From the NCBI GenBank assembly GCA_031308135.1, contig JAHLJT010000631.1, forward strand, positions 178,800,184 to 178,864,183: a stretch of 64,000 bases of DNA, read 5' to 3'. Positions 49,251 through 61,800 of this stretch are shown in pieces. How positions within the stretch are numbered: position 1 is the first letter of the stretch; every line of letters begins with the position of its first letter. Position numbers and translations under genes: made by a program. The notes under the pieces are model-generated. The model ran no database searches and had not been told where the DNA came from. It was given only the letters and a program-made list of their open reading frames with translations. This DNA is from Acheta domesticus. Lineage: Eukaryota > Arthropoda > Insecta > Orthoptera > Gryllidae.

Positions 49251-50504
49251 TGGACAAAATATCTGTCTTTAATATACTTTTATTTCTGCAATGTTAAATT
49301 TTTGCAATAGTATTCAAAAATACATAAATTTGCTGAAAATGGAATAAATGGAATAAATACTCATTTTTTACAGTCCTTTGATACACATTGCATTCAAAAA
49401 GAAGTAATTTAAAAAAATGCAATCGTTTAAAAACAGTTTAAAAATTACCTATGTATTACACCAAAAATTACGCAAAACGACTTACATTTTCACAACACTG
49501 TATGTACTCTTTCTCAAGATCTGTTCTTGAACAACAGATTTTACCAAAATATCTATCTTCAATATTGTAGCAGGAAGGCACAAAACAATTAACTTCTGCA
49601 ATTTTCAAAAAATCAGATATCAACGAAAATAAGAACGGCACTATTATTTAAATGGTCGTTTATTCTATCCGAGGACTTAGCTTAATTAAAAACGTCGAAG
49701 CCATTTTTGAGAAAACATTTGTCGTTGAGGCCTCATGTATAATAGAAACCCTCAAAATTCAAATATCCCTTTCAATCTCAAAGGGTCTTGAATTAATTCA
49801 CATCAACCAGTTAATATCAATTTTGGAGGAAATCGTGTGAACTCTCAACGCTGACCATGGGTAGACACGTCAACGTGTTCGGACACGGTTTTGCTTCACA
49901 TACGGACACGGTTTTACCGTCAATTACATTTTGGCATTAAGGATCCTCAAAATGAAGATTTTGTCTATAAAACAGGTTAAAAGAAGTAATGTTCTACATA
50001 TAAGAATAAGATTTGAATACTCTTTTGTTACCAAAGTCCAAAACTATGACTTTTCAGTCAAAAAAGTGCTGATTTTTGCCACACGATTACAATACATTCT
50101 TACTGCGTAAGTAGTAACGTAATAAAAGACGATGCACTATAGAAACGGAAGTAAACAGTTTAGCAAACTATCATCACTACGGTTACATTTTTTTTTATAA
50201 ATCTTCCTACAACTAAAATATTAATAACAGAGGTTTTCCCCCAGTGAAACAAACACGAAATTTAAAGATAAATTTTCGAATAAGGTCATGCAGAATTTTT
50301 CGAAAACTTGAGTATTTTTCAAGTAATTTCTGCGTGAAAGTACGGACAAGAAAGTACGTTCAAGCTTCACCAGGTTTCTTAAAATTTTTTCCTCACATGC
50401 AAAAAATAGTGCTTTCCGGCCTTAAGAAGGCACTTCTTCAGATGAGAAAGCTATGTAATCTTGCGCCAGAAAACGGCGAATTCTCGCCAGAAAAACTCGC
50501 CAGC
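49251..50504. other. No gene seen
   Basis: AT-rich. Frames at 49,652 and 50,244 lack recognisable domains, and the second runs into the direct-repeat pair. Confidence 0.5.
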
Positions 50505-50968
50505 AAAGGACGTTTAAAAGAAGGGTGCAGGTCTCATTTTCGTTGAAATCCCCACTTTATGGAAAATTGCAAAACACATTTTTTAAGCTACAAAATTGAA
50601 GAGAGAGATTTTAACTCAGACAAAGTCTGTTGTACAAAACTAGCTTATTAAAACATGCCATGTACATTTTTTTGAAAGAAATAAGCAGTTTTTGCGTAAT
50701 TAATACTTGAAATTTACAACTAAAATTTTCGAAACCGGTCCAAATTTCTTCTTTACATTTTCTGCACATATGTAATAAGGGACAGTAACAAATAAGGTGC
50801 TAGGGCCATTTTCGGATATTGCTCGTTTTTTTCGAAAACTGCAGTATTTCAATATTACGTGGCTGTTTTCAATAATGCGTGAGAGGATGTGCTGTTGTAG
50901 AATCACTAGTTTTTACAGTTTGATCAAAGGACGCTTATAAAATTGTGCAGGTCTCATTTTCGTTGAAA
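50505..50968. repeat. Direct repeat pair
   Basis: AAAGGACG.TTA followed by GTGCAGGTCTCATTTTCG and TTGAAAT occurs at 50,505-50,548 and 50,925-50,968. It is probably part of the family-A neighbourhood. Confidence 0.6.
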
Positions 50969-50994
50969 TTTATGAATTTCGTAAATTAGAAAGA

Positions 50995-51580
50995 ATGCGA
51001 ACTAATTGTGCTACAGAGTGGCACAGACTTTCTCGTATTAGTTTGCTATTTCCTTTTGTCTCATCTAGCTATTCGGACTTGGTCATTTGTCATCTATCGC
51101 CGCCCAAAGTACATTTTTTTGCTTGCCTAATAGTAGAATGGAAATATTATTTTAAGAATATTAAAGAATAAAAAAGTTCGTCCTAAATGGACATTTTGTT
51201 TTAAAATTTGGAGCTCTTTTTAAGAAAATGGCATTTACGCTCGACTGTAAATGCGAAATTTGAAGCTGTTTTTCACAGAAAATGTTGAATTTTCAAAAAC
51301 CTTCATTAGAAGTCATTTGAAGCACCATATAACTCCAACAGTGTTTACAAATTGCTGGATATGTGCATATTAATTGTGTGAGTGAAACTTTCATTAATTT
51401 TTGGAAATAATTTATATGACGCCCTTGAGATATTTTCAAAATATTCTCAAAATTGGTCCCAGAGTTTTTCTTTAAATTTTTTGTAAAAATGGAGTAAAAT
51501 ACATGTAATGGTTGCATAGGTCCAACCTTTATGGTCAACTCTGAATTTTCGAAAATTGAATACCTCTGATGAAAAAGGTG
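50995..51580 (+). repeat. Family A repeat, long 3' part
   Basis: Holds a segment (TGCTACAGAGTGGCACAGAC onward) matched in inverse orientation at 55,480-56,065, followed by the core near 51,390-51,570 shared with the 15,395 copy. It faces the minus-strand copy at 51,640-51,990. Confidence 0.7.
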
Positions 51581-51639
51581 CAAAAAGTATTCGCCTTAGC
51601 AGCCTCCTTAAAACTTATTGCAATCCTGATATCAGTGGT

Positions 51640-51990
51640 AATTGTTCATTTCTTTAAATTAAATGACATTTTTATAAACTTTTGAAAATGTTCCAGAGGT
51701 TTCATGCAAAGTACCCTCAAAAATTCAAGAATATTTTTCAAAATCGGATAGATTCGACTGAGGCCAGATGGAGAAGGGGTTCTTCAATTTGTAAAAACTC
51801 CTGCGCATGGTTTAGTGTCAGTGTTGTTCACATAAACGGGACGACGGACACGTTTTGAAGAAAAAACACATTTTCGATATCGGAGGCCCCAAAACGTGTA
51901 TTTTCGTTGAAATCTCGGAATCGATTTTCCACAGCACTACATAACTTTCCCTATACTACGTAATATGTATGTATACGGGAAAGTAAAAAT
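51640..51990 (-). repeat. Family A repeat, 5' part, inverted
   Basis: On the minus strand it opens with TTTTTACTTTCCCGTATACA, contains GTGTCCGTCGTCCCG in place of the long tract, and runs into the core with GAGGGTACTTTGCATGAAAC. Its first 50 bases can fold because ACTTTCCC and GGGAAAGT face each other. Confidence 0.75.
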
Positions 51991-52149
51991 ATATATTTAA
52001 TTGTTACTACTCTTGACACTTTTACAGGTAACCAAATACAATAGAATGTTTGTTCCTCTCATTATTGAAACCCTATCTGAGACTTTGGCAATTAGTTACC
52101 AAGCAGGCGGACATTATTTTGACTTAAAACCAGTTCAAAGTGTATGTTG

Positions 52150-52290
52150 TCACTATAGTCCAATAGTGGTATACACTGGGCGTGAGCCACAAGCACTGGA
52201 TTCGATTCCTGGACGGAGCAAATTACGTGTTTGCTTCCAACAATTTATTCAAAATCGTAATACGTCGATACAAGCGTTTTAATGACTAAA
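52150..52290 (+). repeat. Possible tRNA-derived SINE fragment
   Basis: An A-box-like TAGTCCAATAGTGG lies about 40 bp before a B-box GGATTCGATTCC. Neither S1 nor S2 sequence follows. A single copy in the window makes this tentative. Confidence 0.35.
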
Positions 52291-54043
52291 GACATGTGAT
52301 TAAAAGAAATTATTGGGTAGTGGACTGAAGCGAATATCGCGTCCCTCAGCGGGCAATAGTTCGACCCTGAAGTAAGCAACCAACGCCCTTAAAATGAAAT
52401 TTAACTGCTCGCGAGGTAAAAATAGTCAGCTGATCGGAAATCACTTCTGCCTCGGCAATTTTTGCCTTCAGTTGGGGCTGAAAGTGTTAAGCAAATACTT
52501 CCGTAAAATCGTTGTCCCAACGCGCGCTGTGAGTGTGCAGTGAAGGAGCGACGTCGCGGGCAGCGTGCGTGAAATGAGAGTCCTCCTGCCCGGGGCGCCG
52601 CCCCGCCGCACCCGCGTGTCTCTGCACCCGCCTCCCCCCACCCCGCAGGGCACGACCCAGCCGCCGCTCCTCGCCCGGCGCCTGTGGAGCTCATCAGCGG
52701 CCCCACGCAATTAGCATCCGCCGCCGCCGCCCCAATCAGACGCCGGGCGGCCGGGCCAGGTGACACACGGTGCGGCGGCGGCGGCGGAGCGATTCGCCGG
52801 AGGGCGAGGGAGGGAGAGAGTGTTGAATGCGGGGCGCTGAATGTCAAGGCGACGTAAGTGGCTTAGAGATGGAGGCGGTGGTTCTGCAGAAGCGGGTGGA
52901 AGTGGCGGTGGGTGGGTGAATGAAGAAGGAGGCGAAGACAGGAGCCGGTTCACGAAAAATGGTGCAACTCTTTCGTTCGTCAATTATTTCGTCATTTAGT
53001 TATTGAACGATTGCCATTGTTCGTCCTTTAATTTTTAAATTATTCTCTTCATAAGAGTCGCCTGATAGTCTCATTTTAAATATTTTCTCGCAATGTGTAA
53101 CTGTAAACAGCATTGCAAATGACTCAGATACAAAGTTTAATATGGACAATAATTAAACTTTGACTGCATCAACCACAAACTTACCACTATAAATTGTGAA
53201 CATCTTGTACTTTCCACTCTTTTACTAATATTAATTAAGTTTTAAATTTAAATTTCGAAACTGTGCATACTTTTTTCATTAAAAAGTAATAAAACAAGGT
53301 AAAATGATTGTTTTCTAATACCCCTTTGTTAAATAAAATTGGTACCTTAGGCTCACGGGGAATCGCTCTTCTTCATAGCCGTGCAAACAAGAGAAGCTAG
53401 GGAACCATGACACTGTCAGTGTCTATCTACAGTAATAATTTTTACGTATCTTTTTGTCCACAGATTCAGTCTGAGTATGTTATACTTGTAGTAGAAGTCA
53501 TACAGAATTATCACACTAACAAGTCATTTTCTTCCATTTATCCCGCTGTAACCTTGTCGTTGCAAAGAGTGAGAGGGGGCGAGGGCTGGCGAGATGCGCC
53601 AGCAACGTCTGCTGTGTGGTTCCTACCAGGGCCTTTTAACTCCATATACCGTGGTGGAGACCACTACGGTGGCGCACTCTCTTCTATTACCTTCTTACTG
53701 GAACGAAAATACGAACTGCTGCCAACGATAAGTGACTGCTGCATGGGTTCGCGAGACGCAAGCAGGTACATAATGTTACAAAAGATAGCGTCCGATTTTC
53801 GTACTTTCTTTAGCAGTTTCTTACATTTGTAATTAAACATTTAGAAGACGCTTTTCGTATTTCTCACAAATTAGACAACTTTTACGTGCGGAAGTTGTCG
53901 AGCCTAACCTGCAGCTGTACTCTGCGACACTAGCGCCTTCTACAGTAGCACTCTCGAGAGCTTTGTCTCCGGTTTTGATGGAGAGTTGCAAGGCTCTGGT
54001 TCCTACCGTGGTGAGCGCGCCCTACATTCCTTGGGCACCGTAC
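52291..54043. other. GC-rich island then unassigned DNA
   Basis: 52,500-52,960 is CpG-rich with a donor-like GACGTAAGT near 52,851, so a 5' exon or promoter on the plus strand is possible, but no coding link is visible. A 141-codon frame at 53,407-53,832 is unrecognised. Confidence 0.35.
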
Positions 54044-54050
54044 GACTCCC

Positions 54051-54351
54051 CACGGTGTAAGATATATAGGTGTGTCAACTAGCCGCCTTTTGGACAAAAT
54101 TTTTGAAGCCAGTTTGAGGCTAGTTCCTCGCTTATCCGTACGGTGCGCACGATCGAGTTGGGCATTCATGATGGCGTCTCGCGATTTAGTGGCTTCCACC
54201 AGAGGTTACAAAGCTATTAAATGGATCACCATTTGTCCCAAAAATGCCCAAGTCGTTCTCAGCGCTTACATAGCGAGAACTGTGAGAACTAGCCTCATAT
54301 TAGCTTCAGTTTTAGACCGGGAGTGAACCCACCTATATCTCTTACACCGTG
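54051..54351. mobile_element. MITE with long TIRs, CACGGTG ends and 7-bp target duplication
   Basis: Ends are CACGGTGTAAGA.ATATAGGTG in inverse orientation. Further inward, GAGGCTAGTTC and GAACTAGCCTC extend the inverted repeats to about 85 bp with gaps. GACTCCC occurs directly outside both ends (54,044-54,050 and 54,352-54,358). The 301-bp length and lack of an ORF mark it as nonautonomous. Confidence 0.8.
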
Positions 54352-54358
54352 GACTCCC

Positions 54359-54892
54359 CGCCCCCGCCACCGCCGGCGTCGCGACCCGGACCGCCGGTGA
54401 CGCCCCACTCGTCACCACGGGATGACGCACGGCGCGGGCACGTGCCTGGGATACATGCGTGCAACTGCCAGCCGCCCTGCACAATCCATCAGTGTCCCCA
54501 ACAGGTCGCCGAACTACACGGCAGGCGTTTCGCTTCTTAAATTGCCTCCCATCTGCAAGTGCACTTCAGCTCCAGTCAGCCAGGAAAGCGAAACTGCCTC
54601 TCTCCGAACACAATGCGAAGGAGTCGCATGAATTTGAACAACTGTTTCACCGTGCTATGAATGGAAATGCATTTTGTCATTCATTTTTATTCATAAAAAC
54701 TAATGCCCTTTTTTCTTTTAAACAGTCATTTACGTTTGCATAATCACATCACAATTAAAGTTCTTTATTATTAATAAATTATTATATTATTATTATTAAT
54801 TAATATGAATTGTCATTTCACTTGTATTCTATTGGATTATATTTTAATGTGCATATACATCACATTAAAAATTCCACAATGAAAGTGTGAAT
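54359..54892. other. No gene seen
   Basis: A GC-rich start with CCGCC tracts, then AT-rich with TTATTA runs. Confidence 0.5.
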
Positions 54893-55262
54893 ATAGGGAA
54901 AGGTGGTATACCTCCAACGTACATGTACCTTGGACCTAGGTTAATTCTAGCTAATAAGAGCAGAATATGTGTTTGAAATGAAGCTCATCCTTACCTCAAA
55001 ATGACAAGAAGACCAGCTCTTCATTGCAATGATGTGTTGTACCGTGGACGTATCTAAAGCGTTGTACATTAGACAGGTCCGATGTACAATATTTCCCAAA
55101 TTATAGTGCTATTTTATTTGTTGTAATCTATTTACGCCTAGCTTTAGAACGAAATGAGAAATACCAAAGTTTTCAAAATTTTATTTTCAGCACAAACAGA
55201 ATGCCAGGAACTGTCAAGAGAAAACCAGTAATCGAAGACGACATTGACAAAGCCATAGTATG
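54893..55262 (+). pseudogene. Possible pogo-type transposon 5' fragment
   Basis: GGGAAAGGTGGTATACCTCC resembles the termini of some arthropod pogo-like elements. At 55,201 an ATG opens MPGTVKRKPVIEDDIDKAI, resembling the MPR.YKRK start of pogo transposases. A stop follows after 22 codons. Only the N-terminus remains. Confidence 0.35.
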
Positions 55263-55294
55263 GTGTTGAAAAAGCATTATAACACCATACTATG
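55254..55294. repeat. Perfect 14-bp hairpin
   Basis: CATAGTATGGTGTT at 55,254-55,267 and its exact complement at 55,281-55,294 with a 13-base loop. It begins where the pogo-like frame ends. Confidence 0.75.
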
Positions 55295-55479
55295 ACATTT
55301 CATTTTTTAAAATTATAAATACGTTTTTTTACTTGTCTCTTGCGTCGTTAATATTTACATTAGCGGCAATTTGTTCACATTATTATAGGCGATAGATGCC
55401 AGCTATCAAGAATATGTTTGCTTTAATTAATGTCGTATAAATTTTCTCAACTACTCAACAGTTTTCTTTAAAAAGTTGC

Positions 55480-56065
55480 TCAAAATTCTGAATTTTCAGG
55501 AACGCTCAAACTCTATTTTCATAAAATGGCTTCAAATTATTTCTTCAAACTTTTCTTATGGATAGTACTAGTTGCACACTTTAATATGACGTGAAGTTCA
55601 TTTTGGGGGATCTTTTTGATTTTTCAAAAATTACACAAATGTAATTTTTTGAAAGATCTCTCGGACCGTTAATATGAAAGTTTCTCATAATTTGTAATCA
55701 CTATTTTATTTGTGAGTTGGCTTGAAATGACTTTTAATGAAGTTTTTCGAAAACACAAAAGATTCCTTGAAAAAGAGCTTCAAATTTCGCATTTACAGTA
55801 GCGCTGAAACGCCACTTTGTTAAAACAAATTTCAAAGAAAATTGCCATTTAAGATGACGTTTTACTGTTCATTATTATTCTTAAAATAATATTTTCATTC
55901 TACTATTAAGAAACCTAAAAATTGAGAAAATGTTTAAAAAAGCAATTTGGACTGGGTAGATGGCAGCTGCCAGGAGTATATGGCAAGTCAGAATAGCTAG
56001 CTGAGACCAAAGGAAATAAAATACTAATACTGGAAAGTCTGTGCCATTCTGTAGCATCATTAGTT
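55480..56065 (-). repeat. Family A repeat, 3' part, inverted
   Basis: The reverse complement aligns over its length with 50,995-51,330: shared GCTACAGA.TGGCACAGACTTTC, CTAGCTATTC.GACTT, and ACTGTAAATGCGAAATTTGAA. No ORF of note. Confidence 0.75.
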
Positions 56066-56509
56066 CAAAAATTTTTCATGACTTTTTAAAGATAATATTT
56101 GATAATATATTTTGTCTATGGCAAATATCCCTATCCTCAACTTTGTACTTTTCAAATATTAACATGTTACAATATTTGAAGAGAGAATACAGAGTTAGTC
56201 GGATATGATTCAAGCACTACAATTTTTACTGTCATTTGGTACATACAAACAGATAAAGGAAAAAAATAGGCGTTTTGAGAAATTAATTGTTCAAAATATT
56301 TTAAATAATGCCTATATTTCAAACAAAAATTAAGAGAAAATTACGCATGTTCTCGAAAAAGGGTACATGACTGTTTCAAGATATGCCTCTATGAAATAGA
56401 TTTCATTCAGGAAAAAATCTACCATTAACAACTCGAAAAATCAGGTACTATTTCAAAGAAAATAGTTGCATCATTATCTAAAGCGTTTTTTTAGCTATGC
56501 GACGACAAA

Positions 56510-56620
56510 GTTAAATCACAAAACTTTGAGGTATTTTGAGAATATTTTTAAAATGTTATTGATGCTTCATGTACAGTATCCCCCAAAATTAAAATATCAA
56601 TTTCAAACACAGAGAGCCTT
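56510..56620 (-). repeat. Family A core fragment
   Basis: The reverse complement reads TTTTGGGGGATACTGTACATGA followed by TTCTCAAAATA-type sequence, matching the core of the other copies. Confidence 0.6.
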
Positions 56621-58557
56621 TTAAATGATAAAATCACTGCATTCAACCAAAGAAACTGTTTGCAGGAAATGGAATTAAAAATAGATTTTGCAGTAAACTG
56701 TCATTTAACAAAGCAAATACACTACTTCCAAACTTGTACGACTCTCTTGTATGACCCTCTTTGGTAGTTAAGTAAATCGCTCTGTTAAAAGATACATCCA
56801 GATAACAAGAAAACGTGGCATTTTGATCTTCTTTCTTATTTCGTCGTTCGAATTAAAATATATTTCTTGAAGTGTATATGGCAAATTAAGGGATTGAACA
56901 AATGCAAAATATCGATGTGTTTCGCTTGGAAAAATGCAAATGATCGACGCTCCATAGTATCTGTATTTTTGTTGACCTTTGCCTCTGGTAACAACTACAA
57001 AATACGCAGCCCTTATTTGTGTCCTTTCCACCATTACACTTGGTGTGAGTCCAGGAGTGCGCACGTGGTAATGAGTCGTAGTTCGGTAAGGGGGCGGGAG
57101 GGCACCCGGCCGTGGTGTGTGACCAGGGCGGTGGTGGGGTGAGGGGGGTTGGCTGGTGTCGATGATGGCCACCCGAGCGCCGCGGGGCGCGTTCCTTTGA
57201 GGCGCGCGAGGCTCGGTTGGCCCAGAGCGCCGCCCGCGCAGCCGCCAGAGCCACCCGAGCGCCCGCCATGTGACGGCTGTCTGTCTCGCGGCGGAGGTGC
57301 CCGGGGCACGGCGGGCGGGACGGAGTGGGCGGGGCTGGGCAGGGAAGAGCCAGAGAGGCTGGGTGGGTGGAGCTGTGTTGGAAGGATGTAGAGCGAGGCG
57401 GGAAGAGCTGTGCCGGGCGGGGGCCCGCAGGGCAGGACAAGGTGAGTGGTGACCGCAGGAAAGGCGGGCGGGATGGGACCAGGACGGGTGAAGGACGTGT
57501 GAGACCAGTCAGAGCGGAGTGAGGCGAGGCGGATCGGGGCAGGGCGTGGCGGGGAGGAGCGGGGAGGGTGGAGTTGGGTGACGGGGCGGGGCGGGATCAA
57601 GACGGGTGAGACTAGTCAGGCCGGAGTGAGGTGGGGTGGAGCGTGGAGGGACGGGGCGGGGTGAGGCGCAGGGGGGTGGAAAAGGGCGGGGAAGGGCGGG
57701 GCAGGGCTTGCTGTCTCGTTTGTCCGGTGGCTTGGCGCAGAAGTCTCCCTGGACGACGCGAGGGTCGCGTCGCGAGAAAAAAACAGACTTGTTTTAATGG
57801 AACGCGGTGGTTCTCCTTCAAATTGTTGTAGGACTGAAAGCATTGGAAGTAGCTAGTACATGGGAAGAAGTTTTTTTCCTCAAAATTAATCGAAGTCAGT
57901 TTCAGGTAGAATATACTCCAGGTTTATTAATACAACTTTGCAATGGCCCTTGTACTGCAATGTTTACCAGTTTGTGGTTTGATTCGTATTACAGGACTCT
58001 CAGTGAACACAGAAACATACATATCACGTGGTACTTAGAGGTTAGTGATCGGTCTGTTATTTTTGTGAATGTGTAAGCTTTGCTTGCATGATTCCAAGAA
58101 GCTGCGAAAAGACAAACATAGTGTGACAGAATTCTTGATGATTCTGAAAGATAATTGTTGATATATTTACTAGTAAAGTTTTCAATAGCATACATTACCT
58201 TTAAACTTTTCTTGATGTTTCATGTATAATGGTTTGTTTCTTCTGGTTTCCATAATATGTATGAATTTTGACATACAGTGTATACTTAATTCAGCATGTG
58301 TTATTTCTCGATCATGGAGATGAGGGCTACGAAGTTGCATCAGCCTATTGCCCGATTCTAAGGATGGAAGGGGAACGGGTGGCTGTGGTCAGAAGGAGCG
58401 AGCGTTGTCCTCAGCATGTTGTTTCAAGCTGGACATGCACTTAAAACCAGTTAGAGGGAATAGCAGAAACGACCGATCAAGCCTTCTTCAGTGAGTGGTT
58501 GGCTACGACTCTGTTTCTTGATTGAGTCGATGATCCTCCACCGGTATTGGGAAGTAG
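56621..58557. other. GC-rich island without assigned gene
   Basis: 57,030-57,780 is GC-rich and strand-asymmetric (G-rich on plus), with repeated GGGGCGGG-type words and a donor-like AAGGTGAGT near 57,440. Minus-strand frames up to 188 codons are Pro/Arg-rich artefacts. A first exon or promoter cannot be excluded. Confidence 0.4.
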
Positions 58558-58582
58558 AATCCCCAGTTTTGAACTGGGGATT
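58558..58582. repeat. 11-bp perfect hairpin with 3-base loop
   Basis: AATCCCCAGTT, TTG, AACTGGGGATT. No flanking gene explains it. Confidence 0.7.
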
Positions 58583-58825
58583 TTACTGGGATAACTTCAG
58601 TTGCGAACTTACTACTACATTACGTTAAACGCAGCCAGTGAAGTTGGATACGGAAGTATCAATAGTTTCATTAAGAATGATCGTACACTTACAACACACT
58701 AATAACTGATAATATGAAAGAAATATTTTAGCGACCTTTCAAACGATTGGACATCAATGTATTGCTTAACCTTGTTTTTCTTAAATTTGAATACAGCTAA
58801 ATCGTAACAATCACTGTTATCACTA

Positions 58826-59499
58826 TACTTCGGTTTTTCTTTCTTGGCGTACAGGGGGGGTGGCAATAAAATGGAATATCTCACGGTATTTCGCGTCGTT
58901 CTCGGTTGTGCCGCTAATAGTTGCACGATTGCGACTGTATCGAGCAGTGCTGGCGATCATGCGATTCCTGGCGGCACAACGGAGAACAACGCGAAATACC
59001 GTGAGGTATTTGTAGAATCCAAGCAAAGACGAGAGCTTCAAAACAAACAAGTTTCTTTATTAACAAACTAGTTACAGTATGGATGTATCCGAGTACAAAG
59101 CCTTGCCGCCGAATATCCAGGAGAGAAGACCAAAAATCGTAGCCGGGTCGCCGATAGCCAGTAGAGGTGCCGAAATGTCCGTGGTTGCCGAAAATCCAGA
59201 AGAGTAGTCCGTAGCCGAAAGCCCAAGTTGTTGCCGCCAGTATCTTCTCCACTCGAATGCCGTACACCTCGCTGTAGACCCGTACTCCAAGCTCGCTCTC
59301 CTGCCTCTGCCGCTCTGGGGCGGGGTCCGGGCCGCTTTATAGCCCGCCCGCCGCGGTCGCTCGCTGACTAGCGTTCCGGGTCGGCGAGCTCGGTGGCGCG
59401 CGGCGTACAGCTGCGCGCGCGCCAGCTTTAAATGCTGTACACAGCAGTATTCCATTTTATTGACATCCCCCCGTGCGCCAAGGAAGAAAAACCGAAGTA
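58826..59499. mobile_element. Foldback MITE, copy 3, split by a solo LTR
   Basis: The left part (58,826-59,010) and right part (59,447-59,499) together correspond to the copy at 42,432. The ends are TACTTCGGTTTT and AAAACCGAAGTA with flanking TA. The LTR at 59,011-59,446 interrupts it and duplicates GTATT of the MITE. Confidence 0.85.
59011..59446 (-). mobile_element. Solo LTR of an LTR retrotransposon
   Basis: A 436-bp unit with TG...CA ends (TGTAGAATCC at left, TGTACACAGCA at right) and an exact 5-bp duplication GTATT at 59,006-59,010 and 59,447-59,451. On the minus strand it has a TATA-like CTATAAAG in a GC-rich stretch and AATAAAG about 55 bp from its 3' end, the expected promoter and polyadenylation signal order. 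No gag-pol lies beside it, so it is a recombined solo LTR. Confidence 0.85.
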
Positions 59500-61800
59500 T
59501 ACAGCTGGGAAAACTATGCAAGATTTTAGCTCTGAAAAATGTTGGAATATGCACAGAAATTTTTAAAATATGCAAATATCGGTCTCAAAAGCATATTTTA
59601 CAATGACATTACTATTACATTTTTGCCACCTAGAGACAGGGAATACGCAAATGAAAAACAGATTAGTATCTACTTCTGCACATTTTATTTTTCATTATGT
59701 GCAAAAAAAACAAGAGTTTTATTAAGGTTATCTGCTGTTAGTGTCTCCTATCAGACAATATACGTATATTTCTAAAATTATATTTGGACATCACATGTTG
59801 TTATGGGAGACATGTTAGTGCTCAATACATTGTCTGGAAGACGAAAACTATTTACTTCTAAGAATTTACCCGATATCTGAATTATGAAGCCCTAGATTTT
59901 TCCAAAAACTTCATTTGTTTTCTTCCTGTTTCCCTCATTTTACCTAGAACTCCCACGATTTTATCCTTTGCCTCTTGAATAATTGCAAGTGCTTCTACTT
60001 CAGTTATTCTAGAATTCTTTATCTTCTTTATAAACCGATAACAGCAGATATTACTTTGGCGACATTGGAAGTCAGTAGTCTGAAACTCATTGTACTAACG
60101 TATTTGAAGCAACACGAAAGTTCATGCTTTCCATTATTAAATACTTTTTTATGTGGAAATTCATATGTGGGTGTTATTTTAGGCAAAAAGTCGCAAAATA
60201 TGCAAAAACTTTCATTTGTATGCCAAAAAGCTCTAAATATACAAAATATGCCATATATTCAAAATATTCCCTACCTTATCTTCAATATTTTGCCATGAAA
60301 TATACACATTTGAAGTTGCAGGAAAATATGACCATTAACAAAAGACATGCAATAGCATGAACTTCCCAGATCTAGTTATTGCCCATAGATATATCAAGAA
60401 CGTCTTTTAAATTAAGCTCAAACAGTAGTTCTAACACCAAAAAAGAATGAAAATAGAATTTCGTAAACATACCATCATTTAGTTTACTTCATTTTTCTTT
60501 GGTTTTGTAAAATTTTCCTTATTACCCGATGTGCCAAGTAAGCTACGGTTATGCGACGATGTTGCACCAAGCAGGCAGCGACGGTGTTACACTGAGGAAG
60601 AGACTACCTCGAGCAAGAACACTACTCAACGGCAGCTAGCCGTGAAGCATTTCTACGTAATTGATGGAGTTCAAATTGATTAAATTTTTTTCAAGATCCC
60701 GAAGTTCAATCTTCGATGCTTTTACCAACTAATTTGCAAAAACTTTATTTTACAAATTTAGGTTGAGGAAACTGAAGCTTTGAGGAATCTGTGTTTTACA
60801 GAAACAATGAAATTTATTTCAGATTGCAAAGTTACAATGCATCCAAAACTATATATTGGGCAAATTTCTAATGAATATATTGAATATAAACGAAGGTTTT
60901 CAAGAAAAACTAATAAAATATATTTTTTACTCACAGTTGTAATTAGTGACTAATTGTATGCAGAATCAATTAAGGAAAGCTGTTAAGTACTGAATATTGT
61001 ATAAGGATATGTGACTTTAGTAAAGCGAAAAAATCCTTCGTAGGTCTTCCTTCGGAGGGAAAGTAAAGGCGGCTGCTCCATGTAGTAGATTTACTGCATG
61101 CAAAAGATCAAGCCTAAAAGAATCTTCTGAACAAAATTCAAATTGCCTGTTTCGCCGCCCAAGACAATATCTTCTTTCTTCGTTAGATGGTGAAAGGAGC
61201 GTAGCGAAATTTGCGTGGATAGACGGATGAGGGGCCTGATGGCCAGAGTCTCGCCACGTAAAATAAGGCATTAACTATGCTCATTATTATGAATACGAAG
61301 ACCTTAAAGATATAATCCTTAACTTTGCAGCGGATATTTATTTGATCGTATAAGCACCTCATTTCATTTGACAGTTTTTAGAAAAATATATTAAGTAAAA
61401 CAAGTAAATTATATGTGTTCTAAACACATTTAACTGTGAAAAATTGTGTTCATTGTTTGACTACTTTGAACGAAAAAAATTATAAATGACTGTAACGATC
61501 TATTTTTAGTTTTCCCAGAAAGCTTACTGTTGTATATTCCTGAAACAGAAAAAGTATTTTCCATGCTCACCTGTCATCCCATGAGAAACAGTAGGAATGA
61601 TAATGCATATTTCATGAGACACGTACCGGGGCGAAAATTTATATGCTGCATTATTCACTGCGTTTGTGTAAAAGCAAAATGTTGTAGCGTTGGTCTGAAT
61701 CAATTTCGAAGCCATCCAACGTGAACGGATTGTGCTGGAATTGTACATGAATGGCATCAATACAAGAGACCAGTGACCAATTTCTGGCAAGGAACATCAG
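59500..61800. other. No gene seen upstream of the IR
   Basis: AT-rich. ATATGCAAA-type words recur between 59,560 and 60,250. No upstream IR exon could be recognised, although the acceptor at 61,814 would need one. Confidence 0.4.

Noticed and set aside
52401..52983. 148- and 90-codon minus-strand ORFs
   Set aside because: CpG-rich composition gives open frames on several registers at once. Nothing resembles a known protein.
53407..53832. 141-codon plus-strand ORF
   Set aside because: No domain, no splice-consistent extension, and composition typical of random open sequence.
56768..57600. Minus-strand ORFs of 134-188 codons
   Set aside because: Pro/Arg/Ser-rich readings of a G-rich island in overlapping frames, with no recognisable domain.
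59072..59575. 167-codon minus-strand ORF
   Set aside because: It spans a solo LTR and both MITE borders, so it is a chance frame through two elements.
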